Below are positions 14,312 to 22,846 of a stretch of DNA of 41,331 bases, piece by piece. Both the position numbers and the translations under genes were made by a program. Within the stretch, counting starts at the first letter, position 1. The number at the start of each line of letters is the position of its first letter. The notes below the pieces were generated by a model that saw nothing but the letters and a program-made list of their open reading frames with translations, was not told the DNA's origin and made no database searches. Source of the stretch: SAR202 cluster bacterium bin22 (GTDB lineage: Bacteria; Chloroflexota; Dehalococcoidia; Lucifugimonadales; UBA3495). The DNA is taken from NCBI GenBank assembly GCA_002238505.1, contig MPMM01000025.1, positions 1 to 41,331 on the forward strand, read 5' to 3'.

Positions 14312-15307
14312 TTGACTGGAGAGCGAGATGGACTTGCCCTGGGTGTGGATAACTCGGCGGGCGTTTACGCTTTTCTAGAGGCTTCGGCTCCGGCCGATGT
14401 GGCACGGGGCGCAGCGCCCCTCTGCCGAAGTCACGTGGTCACACTTCTGGAGCTGTCATCTTCGTGTTCCGGCCCCCTCAACCTGTCGGGGCGAAATCTG
14501 CACTCGACCGACCTGTCGGGATTAAACCTCCGCGAGGTTGACCTGCGCGGGGCCGACCTGGGCCATGCCGACCTGCGCAACGCGGACCTCTTTGGAGCTG
14601 ACCTGTCGGGGGCCGACCTTTTCCGGGCGGATCTCAGGGGGGCCTTCCTGGTCCGGTGCAACCTCGACGGGGCTTTTCTCCTGGCGGTCCGGCTTGACGA
14701 GCACACGGACCTGGGCGATGTAGAGTGGGGACGGCGTTACCAATCGGAGTGGGAGCGCCTGGGTATGCTGGACAACGCCCGTGCTCTTTACCGACAGCTT
14801 TTTGTCTGGCACAGGACCCGGGGCTATGGAGATCTGGCTGGGGAGTTTCTTTATCGGGACTGGGTCTGCCGTACCCGGCAGATGGGGGAGGCGGTGGCCC
14901 AGGGATGGAACTGGCGACGGCCCTGGCGGGTGGGACTCCTGGGCAGTCTCAGTTGGTGGCGTTCCCTGGGGAAGTTCCTGGTGATGGCTGGGTTCGAGGC
15001 CGCCTTTGGTTATGGGGAGCGTCCCTTCCGGATCTGCGTGTTCGCGGCCGCGGTGGTTGTGCTCTTCGCCCTGGCCTTTTTTGTCCTTCCGGGCGGCTTT
15101 GAGGGCGCCTGGACCTTGAGGAACGTCTCCAGCCATCTTCTTGATTGCTTTTACTTCTCCCTCGTGTCCTTCACGACCTTGGGCTACGGCGAATGGGTGG
15201 ACCCACCGGGCTTGGCGGCTGGAGACCTGGGAGCTGTCGAGTCCTTTATAGGGCTGTTCGTGACGGCCATGTTCCTAGTGACCTTCACCCGTCGGTGGAC
15301 CCGCTGA
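14312..15307 (+). CDS. pentapeptide-repeat protein with a two-helix potassium-channel domain
   Basis: A 331-residue protein. After a short N-terminus there is a run of A(D/N)LxG/x pentapeptide units (LNLSG, DLSGLNLREVDLRGADL, HADLRNADLFGADLSGADL), predicting a right-handed beta helix. A linker follows, then a hydrophobic helix (FRICVFAAAVVVLFALAFFVL), a pore region with the potassium selectivity filter SFTTLGYGE, and a final helix (FIGLFVTAMFLVTF). This is the Ion_trans_2-type pore fused to pentapeptide repeats. The pore suggests K+ or other cation conduction across the inner membrane. The TTG at 14312 is chosen for GGGAGG at 14297-14302; an upstream TTG at 14291 overlaps that site. Confidence 0.8.
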   Translation: MTGERDGLALGVDNSAGVYAFLEASAPADVARGAAPLCRSHVVTLLELSSSCSGPLNLSGRNLHSTDLSGLNLREVDLRGADLGHADLRNADLFGADLSGADLFRADLRGAFLVRCNLDGAFLLAVRLDEHTDLGDVEWGRRYQSEWERLGMLDNARALYRQLFVWHRTRGYGDLAGEFLYRDWVCRTRQMGEAVAQGWNWRRPWRVGLLGSLSWWRSLGKFLVMAGFEAAFGYGERPFRICVFAAAVVVLFALAFFVLPGGFEGAWTLRNVSSHLLDCFYFSLVSFTTLGYGEWVDPPGLAAGDLGAVESFIGLFVTAMFLVTFTRRWTR

Positions 15308-15418
15308 GCTGATGGCCCGCCTTATGACGGCCTGGGACGGCTGGGAAGCCGGGGGTTGGGGGACCAGGGCGGCCCGGCCCGTGGCGATGAGCTCGGCCCA
15401 GCTGACCGGACTGGTCAT
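15275..15418 (-). pseudogene. truncated second gene of a small two-gene pair (HEPN-like start)
   Basis: Starting 4 nt overlapped with the stop of the 95-residue gene (ATGA), this frame reads MTSPVSWAELIATGRAAL and then PSQAVIRRAISSAG. After that it runs into the end of the pentapeptide gene. The pattern of a hydrophobic helix followed by x-x-L/I-R-R-A-I-S-x-A resembles the first helices of small HEPN-type proteins (usually continuing S-T-A-Y-Y-A-L-F-H). The break near 15305 suggests the rest was lost by recombination. The HEPN assignment is inferred from this short match. Confidence 0.4.
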
Positions 15419-15702
15419 GCGGGGATCTCGCTGCGGTTGGCGTATACGACGGTGGGCCTCAGCAGTCCGCGTTCGGCGCACAGGGGCTCAATGTCTATGG
15501 AGAATCTGTTAAGGACCCTCGGGTCGGGTCGGGGGTGGCCGTCCTGAAAGATCACCGTGGTTCTGATGTACCATTCGCTCTCGATGTTCTCCAGGAACTC
15601 GGAAGTAACCTCGTCTATGACGAAGTCTTCGGTCAGGTACTTGTCTATTTCGATCTGCACCAGGTCAGAGACCTGATGCAGGGTGGAGTCTGCCGTTTTC
15701 AT
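15415..15702 (-). CDS. hypothetical protein, first gene of a decayed two-gene pair
   Basis: A 95-residue protein with an acidic first half (IEIDKYLTEDFVIDEVTSEF) and a strand-rich second half (EWYIRTTVIFQDGHPRPDP, LLRPTVVYANRSEI). AAGGAG about 10 nt upstream supports the start at 15702; a longer frame from 15849 adds a low-complexity basic leader and is less likely. Its stop overlaps the next truncated gene. Repeats of the TTGAACA type lie upstream. An antitoxin-like role is possible if the partner is HEPN-like. Confidence 0.5.
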   Translation of the reverse strand: MKTADSTLHQVSDLVQIEIDKYLTEDFVIDEVTSEFLENIESEWYIRTTVIFQDGHPRPDPRVLNRFSIDIEPLCAERGLLRPTVVYANRSEIPA

Positions 15703-15862
15703 CTTGTTGGTCTCCTTCGCGGTTTTGGCGAATTTGGAGAGGGCCCGGCTCCCTCTCGGAGATTTCTTCCTTTCATTTTCGCTTTTGGGCCGGAGTTTCG
15801 CAAACTTGACTGCTCCGGCTCCTGTTGACCCGTCGTGCCTGTCCAACAAACCCTTGGCAACA

Positions 15863-15967
15863 TTGTTAAACAGTTACAATTGTTGAACAGGGTTATTGAA
15901 CACCTGCGCAAAGCTGGCGAGGGGCGGGGATCGGGGGTGTTCAAAAACGCCCGTTTTATGAACACCC
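15863..15967. promoter_or_regulatory. GTTGAAC-type repeats and a large inverted repeat upstream of the 95-residue gene
   Basis: Within 15863-15903 the words TGTTAAAC, TTGTTGAAC and TTATTGAAC repeat in tandem. At 15936-15949 and 15952-15966 GGTGTTCAAAAACG faces its inverse with a one-base bulge. These look like operator sites for the divergently oriented small gene. The IS1182-family element is inserted 7 bp beyond the palindrome and may have cut the original promoter region. Confidence 0.45.
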
Positions 15968-15973
15968 TTGGTC

Positions 15974-17603
15974 GGGTCTGTTGAAAAAGTCAGCCTACTC
16001 GTGTATCTGGCGGTTGTTTCGGCTACAATCGGGGCATAGCCTGTAATTGACGGGGGTCCCCATGCTTGAGCCTCTGGATCGTTGCCGCCGGGACTCTACC
16101 CTGTTCCAGTTCACCACCAAACAACTGCGGGATTTTATCGACCCCAACCATCTTCTCATCCAGATTGACGAGTACCTGGACTTTGCCCAGTTGACCGCGC
16201 CCTTGGAAGATGCTTACTGCCCCGATTTTGGTCGGCCGGCGATCCATCCCGAAGTCCTGGTCAGGGCCCTACTGATCTGCTCCCTGTACAACATCGCCTC
16301 CTTCCGGAGACTCTGCTCCGCCATATCGGAAAATCTGGCTTACCGCTGGTTTTGTTTCCTGACCATTGACGACCCGGTGTTCGACCATTCCACTATCAGT
16401 CACTTCATCAACCGCATTGGCCGGGAGGGGTTCCAGGCCATCTTCGACGGCCTGAACCAGGAGTTGCTGCGCATGGGCTTGCTGTCGCCGGAGATGTACG
16501 TGGATTCCAGTTTGGTGAAGGCTGACGTCAGTGGATACGGGCTGAAGCCCAGCGGGTTGACCGTGGCCGAGTTCAAGGAGCAGGCCATCGAGGAGAACGG
16601 CCTGTTCAAGCTCACCGAGACCACCGTGGACGACGAGGGCGTTGAAAAGGAGGAAGTAAGGTACTTCCAGAGCCCCGAGGGTAGGATGCCGCTGAGCCCG
16701 GTGGATACCGACGCCCGCTGGCGCACCAGCAGGACCGGCAAGGCTTCCGGTCTGCAGTACCAGGAGAACGCCATCGTGGATTTGGGCGGATTCATCCTGT
16801 CCCGTGGAGTCACCCACGCCTCGGAACGGGAGTCTAAAGCGGTTCCCCAGTTGCTGGACCGGCTGGCCCTGCAACCGGTGTCCCTGGCCGCCGACACCGG
16901 CTACAGCGAGGGTTCGTTGCGGGAACTGCTGGAGGAAAGGAACATCACCGCCTACATTCCCATCCATCCCAGGCAGGAGACCAGCATGGTCTCTACTGGG
17001 CAGTTTACCTGGCACGGCGACCACCTGGTTTGCCCCCAGGGTAAGATTCTGCGCCGCGGCACTTTCCACAAACGAAGCCGCACCTACGAATACGTGGCGC
17101 GCCAGAAGGACTGCCAAGCTTGCCCCATTAAGGACAGCTGCTTGCCACCCAAGCAGAAACGACGGTTTTTCAGCCTCACCATGTACCATCCCGTTTATCT
17201 GAGAGCCAGACAAAGAAACCGCACTCCAGCCTACCGGCGGGAGCGGCGGCGACGCATGGCTGTCGCAGAAGGAATATTCGCCTCTCTGGACCGGCTGAGT
17301 TGGGCCCGTTCCAGGCTCCGCAGCTTGTGGAAGGTGGACTGCGAGGGATATATGGCTGCCTTTGCCCACAACGTACTGAAGCTGGTTCGCAGACTCGCCA
17401 AGGGCGTAGGGCCACCATGCCCACCATGCCCGGCGTCACCAGCCTTGGCTGCTCCCCCGAGTCCCGAGCCTACCAGGGTCGATGCTGTAGCCCGTCGCTC
17501 TCACCAAGGCTCCCATTTCTTCCCATTCACAAGCTGTGGTTCGGACTTCGCCCCAGCTTTCAGATAAAAATCACCACGATCAGGGAACTTTTTCAACAGG
17601 CCC
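15974..17603. mobile_element. IS1182-family insertion sequence with 4-bp target duplication
   Basis: Ends GGGTCTGTTGAAAAAGT (15974-15990) and the inverse of GGGCCTGTTGAAAAAGT (17587-17603) match at 16 of 17 positions. The direct repeat GGTC flanks both sides (15970-15973 and 17604-17607). One transposase gene lies inside on the plus strand. Size of 1630 bp and ends are normal for IS1182 relatives. Confidence 0.88.
16062..17567 (+). CDS. IS1182-family transposase
   Basis: A 501-residue DDE transposase. The N-terminal DUF772-type region reads FIDPNHLLIQIDEYLDFAQL then RPAIHPEVLVRALLICSLYN. The catalytic region includes VDSSLVKADVSGYG, ADTGYSEGSLRELLE (second Asp) and the zinc-like DCQACPIKDSCLPPKQK typical of IS1182. 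The start ATG at 16062 is preferred over the in-frame TTG at 16047, which overlaps the GGGGG stretch serving as ribosome site. The C-terminal 50 residues are Pro- and Ser-rich with no family match and may be a read-on tail. Confidence 0.9.
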   Translation: MLEPLDRCRRDSTLFQFTTKQLRDFIDPNHLLIQIDEYLDFAQLTAPLEDAYCPDFGRPAIHPEVLVRALLICSLYNIASFRRLCSAISENLAYRWFCFLTIDDPVFDHSTISHFINRIGREGFQAIFDGLNQELLRMGLLSPEMYVDSSLVKADVSGYGLKPSGLTVAEFKEQAIEENGLFKLTETTVDDEGVEKEEVRYFQSPEGRMPLSPVDTDARWRTSRTGKASGLQYQENAIVDLGGFILSRGVTHASERESKAVPQLLDRLALQPVSLAADTGYSEGSLRELLEERNITAYIPIHPRQETSMVSTGQFTWHGDHLVCPQGKILRRGTFHKRSRTYEYVARQKDCQACPIKDSCLPPKQKRRFFSLTMYHPVYLRARQRNRTPAYRRERRRRMAVAEGIFASLDRLSWARSRLRSLWKVDCEGYMAAFAHNVLKLVRRLAKGVGPPCPPCPASPALAAPPSPEPTRVDAVARRSHQGSHFFPFTSCGSDFAPAFR

Positions 17604-17644
17604 GGTCGTTAGGATTCCTTACTTTCGCCACACCGGAGAACTTC

Positions 17645-18238
17645 ATGACCACCCTTCCCGTAATCTACGGCTACGCCCGGGTCAGCAAGGCCGATGACGA
17701 CTCGAAGAATCTGGAGACCCAGCTGCACATCCTGGCCGAACATGGCATCCGCGACCACCTGGTCTTCACCGACGTGGCCAGCGGCCGCTCCCTGCTCCGC
17801 CCGGGCTGGCAGGCATTGATGGAGCTACTACAGCCTGGGGACACGGTGGTGGTGGCTTTCCTGGACCGGTTCAGCCGGAACTTCGAGGAGGGGGTGAGGA
17901 TCCAGGCGGAACTTACCCGACAGGACATCGGCATCGTTGCCATCAGGGAGAACATAGACACCAGGGAGGGGAGTGCGGCGGCCAAGTTCTTCCGGCGGTC
18001 CATGCTGGCGCAGGGCGCCTACCAGGTGGACTCAGCCAGCGAGCGGATCAAGTTGGGCCTGGAGCGGGCGCGGGCAGAGGGGAGAAGAGTGGGCAGGCCG
18101 CCGGCGCTCAGTGGCGAACAACTGGAGCAGTGCCGGCGGATGGCGGAGGAGGGAGCAGGGTTGAGACAGATAGCCCGAGTGTTTGGCTGTTCACCGGCCA
18201 CGGTCAAGAAGGCTCTGGATATGGAAGGGACAGTCTAA
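17645..18238 (+). CDS. serine recombinase (resolvase/invertase family)
   Basis: A 197-residue small serine recombinase. YGYARVS places the nucleophilic Ser at residue 14; LDRFSRNFEEG and REGSAAAKFFRRSMLAQGAY follow as in resolvases, then a C-terminal helix-turn-helix (LRQIARVFGCSPATVKKAL). It would cut and rejoin DNA through a 5'-phosphoserine intermediate at a res-like site. The ATG at 17645 has GGAG upstream; longer in-frame starts read back into the IS1182 element. It begins 41 bp after that IS ends. No Tn3 transposase accompanies it. Confidence 0.9.
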   Translation: MTTLPVIYGYARVSKADDDSKNLETQLHILAEHGIRDHLVFTDVASGRSLLRPGWQALMELLQPGDTVVVAFLDRFSRNFEEGVRIQAELTRQDIGIVAIRENIDTREGSAAAKFFRRSMLAQGAYQVDSASERIKLGLERARAEGRRVGRPPALSGEQLEQCRRMAEEGAGLRQIARVFGCSPATVKKALDMEGTV

Positions 18239-18526
18239 AGTTGAAACCGTTGCGGCCGCCCCTGTCTTTAGGAGGAGTGCGGGCTCCATGGCTGATGGTC
18301 TCGGAAGCATTCCTGAAGAGGGCTTGTTGCCTTCACGCGTCTTTTCAAAAACATGCCACAGAATTGTCCTCCCCAAATCGTCGGTTGCGACGATTCCAGT
18401 GAGCCTAAACGGTTCCAACTTGGCTGCCGCAAATCAACTGTACGGCGGCGCTGGAATCCCCGCAACAAAAGCTCATTTATGTGGTATGGTGATTCCCATC
18501 TCCAATCCGCCAATAGGTGAATAGAT

Positions 18527-19237
18527 TTGGGGAATCAGAAGCGGGGGACTCGTGTCGCGGTAGTTGGCGGAACTGCGGGCCTCATACCCGCAATTGTTCT
18601 GGCATCCTACTGGCTGTTTACCCAGAAACCCGATATTGCCGAACAGCGTACGGGCTATCTGGCCCTGGCCCTGCTCTTCGCCTCGCCGTACCTGCTCGGG
18701 CTCATTGCCTCCAGGGTGCGGAATCCTGGAGTACGCGGTGGACTGCTTATTGGCGTGGGACTGCTGTCGTTGGTCGCCAGTTTCTCAACGCTCTCGTCAC
18801 TCGTCGTCTTTTTTCTGCCCGCGACGTTGGTTATTTGGTTCGCCGCGGTCAGGAGTCTCACCGTAGCGGAGCGCCTGGTGGTGACTGCGGTGCCAGCCAC
18901 CGTCGCTGGCCTGGTGGTCGCCGGGCTGCTGGGATTCGGCTTCTTCGCATTGTTGTGGATGCAGGACGAAGAACCGGAGGTTCGTTGCTGGGCGCTGACT
19001 CGAGGCGATGACCTGCGCGTCAGGTGGGAGTCCCGACCCAACATCGGGGCCCCAGGAGGCATGGGTGTATCGGGAAGCGGTGTTGACCAGAGGGCAATAT
19101 GCACCAGCAGAACGATTCCTGACTCCGAGGGGTGGATAAGCATGGCTGCCGTCGCGCTTGCCCTCCTGGGCATGACGATAGTGGCCAAGTGGCCAGGACT
19201 TCCAGTTCAGCGAAGTGGTCCGAAGTTATCGAAATGA
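18527..19237 (+). CDS. multi-pass membrane protein, unknown function
   Basis: A 236-residue protein with about five hydrophobic helices (AVVGGTAGLIPAIVLASYWLF, YLALALLFASPYLLGLIAS, GGLLIGVGLLSLVASFS, VTAVPATVAGLVVAGLLGFG, ISMAAVALALLGMTIV). A loop between the last two contains two Cys (RCWALTRG, AICTSRT) and is probably outside. The start is TTG at 18527 with AGGTGA upstream. It is not similar to any family I know. Confidence 0.55.
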   Translation: MGNQKRGTRVAVVGGTAGLIPAIVLASYWLFTQKPDIAEQRTGYLALALLFASPYLLGLIASRVRNPGVRGGLLIGVGLLSLVASFSTLSSLVVFFLPATLVIWFAAVRSLTVAERLVVTAVPATVAGLVVAGLLGFGFFALLWMQDEEPEVRCWALTRGDDLRVRWESRPNIGAPGGMGVSGSGVDQRAICTSRTIPDSEGWISMAAVALALLGMTIVAKWPGLPVQRSGPKLSK

Positions 19238-19404
19238 CGGGTGGCCGAGATCGGCGTGATTCCTGGCCACTGCCTGGGCAATGTTGCCAGTCACCAGGAT
19301 GTATATCCATCGTGCCTTCAGTTCAAATATGGCGGCCTGCTTTGCAGCTTAGGACCATACTCTGGTGGTTGGGACTTTGTTCCCCGTTCACGGAGGACAG
19401 GTAG

Positions 19405-19749
19405 ATGGAACAGGTCGCTCAAGAGGTTGGGTATATGTTTTCTGGGCTCTTTGTTGCCGCTGTTTCAGCCACGGTAACCGGCCTGCTGGGATTCCTCCCG
19501 GGACGGAGCTTCCGCTTCCGGCTGCTGCTGATCGCTGCGATGCTGGTGGCGGCGGTGGTCGGGGCCTCGCTTGTTGGACTCGGAACAGGGATGGCATTCA
19601 GGAACGTCGTCTCCGAACCGGACGGTTACATTACGGATAAAGAGGCTACCCTGGGTCTTTACCTGCACATTGCCTGTGAGCTGGCGGTGCTGCTCTTAAT
19701 CGTTCCCGTCGCCTACGTGATAAGGTGCAGACTCTCCCGTACCGGTTAA
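19405..19749 (+). CDS. three-helix membrane protein
   Basis: A 114-residue protein with helices around residues 12-30, 38-61 and 84-106, and a polar loop (RNVVSEPDGYITDKEAT) between the second and third. GGAGGACAGG directly precedes the ATG. It lies in the same direction as the membrane gene upstream, with a 167-bp gap. No known family. Confidence 0.55.
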   Translation: MEQVAQEVGYMFSGLFVAAVSATVTGLLGFLPGRSFRFRLLLIAAMLVAAVVGASLVGLGTGMAFRNVVSEPDGYITDKEATLGLYLHIACELAVLLLIVPVAYVIRCRLSRTG

Positions 19750-20058
19750 AAGCATTGGGGCGAGGGGCGTTGCCGATTTCTCCTATTGGGGGACTGATGA
19801 GTCCGGACAGGACGTTGTCCGCCGCCGCCGCGCGGGGAACAAACAAGGGGAGGACGCTGCCTTGTACGCCAGCCGCAGCGTGCTTGTAGCTGAACCGCCA
19901 CACTTTGACTCCCTGGCCTTGTTCTGCGATTCTTTCGTGGAAGCTTTTGCGGACGCTCTCCCCGTATTCTCCGGCGTTCCCACCAGCGGTTCAGGCCAGA
20001 ACGTAAGATGCCTGCCGCTTCTGAAGGTTCACCCTGGCCGTCCCGTCTGGAGGTCCCT
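19750..20058. other. gene-free stretch
   Basis: I see no gene with a credible ribosome site. The frames present are GC-rich shadows. A hammerhead-like core word CTGATGA occurs at 19794-19800, but no matching GAAA box and stems were found. Confidence 0.4.
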
Positions 20059-20655
20059 GTGATTGCTAGATTCTCAGTAATTCCCCTGCTTGAGAAGGTC
20101 GCCATTGCTTTCGCACTATCGCTGGCTCTGTTCCTTGCCGCGCTGGCAGCTTTCCTGTATTGGTATTGGAATACCTACATTGAGGACTACCAGGACTGGC
20201 CTCCGCTTACCATGACCTACTCCGAGACGTCTGGTGACACCGTGTACCGGTTGACTCACCGGACCAAGACCGACTGGCGGGAGGAGATCACACGAGATCC
20301 CCTGATGCCCACCATGGTCGGCTCCTACCATGAGGTCGGCGACGGGCAGGTCCGTTCCTTCTACGCTGAAACAGGAGAGCTTGAAACCTCGCCGGGGTCC
20401 TTCATCCTTCCCTGGGGAATGCATCCGGTTCCCTTCGCAGTCCTCAAGGTCAGCTACCTGGATATCCCAACCCGGGTCCGGACGGACACCCGCCTGTGCT
20501 TCGAGGGGAAGTGCGAGGACAATGCCTGGGGTTGGAGATTCGACGACCACATCTACGCGGACGACATGAGGGGCATCCCCATTGGCGACGGCATCGATAA
20601 TATTGCCATTACCGAAGTCCTGGTACATGCCCCCCAGGAACCCACCGGCAAGTGA
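20059..20655 (+). CDS. membrane-anchored protein, first of two tandem paralogues
   Basis: A 198-residue protein with an N-terminal helix (IAFALSLALFLAALAAFLYWYW) then an extracytoplasmic domain. Shared blocks with the next gene are DWPPLTMTY, TDWREEITRDP, RLCFEGKCEDNAWGW, IYADDMRGIPIG and ITEVLV. The two Cys in the C-F-E-G-K-C block probably form a disulphide. GTG at 20059 is 5 nt after GGAGG. The next gene overlaps its end, so the two are co-translated. Confidence 0.65.
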   Translation: MIARFSVIPLLEKVAIAFALSLALFLAALAAFLYWYWNTYIEDYQDWPPLTMTYSETSGDTVYRLTHRTKTDWREEITRDPLMPTMVGSYHEVGDGQVRSFYAETGELETSPGSFILPWGMHPVPFAVLKVSYLDIPTRVRTDTRLCFEGKCEDNAWGWRFDDHIYADDMRGIPIGDGIDNIAITEVLVHAPQEPTGK

Positions 20656-21277
20656 AAGGGAGGCCAGCATTATTGCAAGGATAGCCGGGCAACTCCTGGC
20701 TCTCACTCTATTCCTCGCGGTTGCCTGCCAGGGAGACGCCATGCAGTCAGATCCGGATTGGCCGCCACTGACCATGTACTACGAAATGACGTCTACGATG
20801 GGTGATGTCGAAGAAGGCACTCTCAAATACAAGCTGAGCTATCATTCGAAAGATCACTGGCGGGAGGATATTATTGCCGCTCCTCCGCTCGTTTCTCCTG
20901 TCGGAACCTTCGTTTTGCAGGGAAGGTATGAGATAGTGCGGGACGGACTGCTGGTCCAGTATGACCCGAACTCCGGCAACGTGCACACGGCGGTTCTGGA
21001 AGGCGGCACGGGGCCCATGCCCGGGCTGGGCAATATCAGTCCCATGCCGCTGGAAAGGCTGAAGCGAATATATGGCCGGGAGCCCGTAGCGGTGGACACC
21101 GGTGCGCGGGTCTGCTTCAGAGATGTCTGTGAGGAGGACGCTCGCGGCTGGTCATTCGACCTCAAACAGCAGCACGTCTACGCAGACGACCTTCGCGGGA
21201 TTCCGATCAGACTGGACACCCTGGATATTACGGAAGTGCTCGTGAATGACGTCCGGCAGCCCTACCGTGGCCAGTAG
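20627..21277 (+). CDS. lipoprotein paralogue of the preceding gene
   Basis: A 216-residue protein whose N-terminus carries a lipoprotein signal: LLALTLFLAVAC, with the lipobox Cys in AVAC. The mature part repeats the blocks DWPPLTMYY, DHWREDII, RVCFRDVCEEDARGW, VYADDLRGIPIR and ITEVLV seen in the upstream gene. So a recent duplication gave one helix-anchored and one lipid-anchored version. The start is the ATG at 20627 inside the previous gene; an AAAGGGAGG site at 20656-20664 could alternatively start a shorter product at an ATT codon. Function unknown. Confidence 0.6.
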   Translation: MPPRNPPASEREASIIARIAGQLLALTLFLAVACQGDAMQSDPDWPPLTMYYEMTSTMGDVEEGTLKYKLSYHSKDHWREDIIAAPPLVSPVGTFVLQGRYEIVRDGLLVQYDPNSGNVHTAVLEGGTGPMPGLGNISPMPLERLKRIYGREPVAVDTGARVCFRDVCEEDARGWSFDLKQQHVYADDLRGIPIRLDTLDITEVLVNDVRQPYRGQ

Positions 21278-22011
21278 TTGAACAACTCTAAAACGAGTGA
21301 CCGAAGACTATGGTCTGCCGGATTGACAGTGTTGCCGCCAACAGCGCGGAGGCGGCGGGCAATCTGATCCTTGCAAGTCGCACGTCCGCTGTTAGTGATG
21401 TTATTTTGTTATCCGGCGAGAATGCCACCCTCGCTAATCCGGAGTGACCAACGATGCAGCCAGGACCTCAGCCTGCCCCCCCGGTGCTGAGTTTCTTGGC
21501 GGGCGGGCTATCCGCTCTGACAAACCTTCTGACGGTCACGCGAGACATGTCCAACTCTCGTGGGACGGCCCACCAGTATGTACACTGTGTTCCTGGGATT
21601 CGGTATAAGTGGTTGCGCCAAGATATACAGTCATGGTCTGGCTTAATATTGACATTGTCCAAGTTATGCAATATAAAAGATACACACCCTAACTGATTGC
21701 GGCAATTCTTTGGTGTTGGTTTGTGTTGCACACTTCAGCCGATTGGGCATGGACAGAAAGTAAGATGGCCGTGTCATTCCAGATGGATGACGTTATTGTT
21801 CACACAACTTGCGCCAATTAACGAGTGAGCCTTCACGTAGCCCCAATCAGCGAAGCCCAAAAAGCCGATGTCCTTGCCCGGGAACGGTGCACGATCGTCG
21901 ACCCGCGGGTTAAGGTGCGCGCAGCTGGGTTTTTGAACCGGCCGCTGGTTCCCTGAACCAGGAGGGTGCTAACGGTCCGAAAAACGGCACAGCCATAATG
22001 GGGTAAACCAT
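21278..22011. other. 734-bp stretch with no convincing gene
   Basis: An 80-codon frame at 21454-21696 (plus) and an 87-codon frame on the other strand overlap each other and match no family I know. A 43-codon frame beginning GTG at 21825 ends at 21956 (contains RVKVRAAGFLNRPLVP) and may be the tail of a lost gene. The stretch is AT-richer than its neighbours around 21640-21700. The promoter of the AbiE pair should lie near 21960-22010. Confidence 0.35.
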
Positions 22012-22836
22012 ATGACAACAGCAACAAGACCCAAGCGTTCCTTGGCCGGGATCGAATTGATCAGGCTTCTCTCACGGGAGGGGGATCGGATCTTCACTAC
22101 AGATCGGGCGAGAGAACTGGCTCCCCAGGCAGGTCTCCGTGATCCCTACGTGTGCGAATCCCTGCACCATCTGCAGCGCAATAACTGGATCGTTCCTCTC
22201 CGTCGCGGACTCTACGCGCTGTCTTCACCTGTTCCCGGTGTTGCAGACGTCCACGAGTTTGAGGTGGCCATGGCACTGCTTCAGCCCGCAGCCATTTCCC
22301 ATTGGTCGGCGCTGAACTACCACGGACTGACAGAGCAAGTCCCACGAAAGGTGTTCGTGCTCACGACTACGGATGCATCCGTCCCCCGGAAGCGGGCAGG
22401 TGAAGGCACAAGCCCAGGGGGCGGATACCCTGTGAACGGAACCGTCTTTCAGTTCGTTCAGGTCCAGCCGGACCGTTATTTCGGCACCGAAACGGTTTGG
22501 ATGGGGGACGCCCGAGTATCAATCACCGACCTGGAGCGAACCCTCCTGGACTGTGTGGCGATGCCGCAACATTGTGGCGGCTTTGGCGAGGTGATCCACG
22601 CCTTCGGGGCAGCCATACCCCGGGTCGACATGGAGCGACTTTCGGGATATGCCCTGCGGTTGGGTCCGACTATCGCCAAGCGAACTGGCTGGATCCTGGA
22701 GCACCATAACTGCGAGGCACCTCAACTGGAGGTATTGGCCGCAATTCCCATGAAGGGGACTGGCAAGCTTGACCCGACCGGTCCCAGAAGGGGCGTGTAC
22801 AACAAGCGTTGGTTGCTTCAGGAAAACCTGCCATGA
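22012..22836 (+). CDS. abiEi: AbiEi-type antitoxin
   Basis: A 274-residue AbiEi-family protein, the antitoxin and autorepressor of a type IV toxin-antitoxin and abortive-infection pair. The N-terminal winged helix spans about residues 11-66 (IELIRLLSREGDRIFTTDRA, then LHHLQRNNWIVPLRRGLYAL). The body has AISHWSALNYHGLTEQVP and ISDLERTLLDC-like ITDLERTLLDCVAMPQ, both characteristic of the family. The C-terminus, ending WLLQENLP, is of normal length. It sits 10 bp before the toxin gene. Confidence 0.88.
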   Translation: MTTATRPKRSLAGIELIRLLSREGDRIFTTDRARELAPQAGLRDPYVCESLHHLQRNNWIVPLRRGLYALSSPVPGVADVHEFEVAMALLQPAAISHWSALNYHGLTEQVPRKVFVLTTTDASVPRKRAGEGTSPGGGYPVNGTVFQFVQVQPDRYFGTETVWMGDARVSITDLERTLLDCVAMPQHCGGFGEVIHAFGAAIPRVDMERLSGYALRLGPTIAKRTGWILEHHNCEAPQLEVLAAIPMKGTGKLDPTGPRRGVYNKRWLLQENLP

Positions 22837-22846
22837 ATAATACGCC

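Noticed and set aside
16269-17369. 366-codon minus-strand frame across the IS1182 transposase
   Set aside because: It is the antisense shadow of a complete transposase gene in high-GC DNA.
19794-19830. Hammerhead-ribozyme-like core CTGATGA followed by short complementary words
   Set aside because: No GAAA box with a closing stem III and no NUH cleavage triplet in the right arrangement were found.
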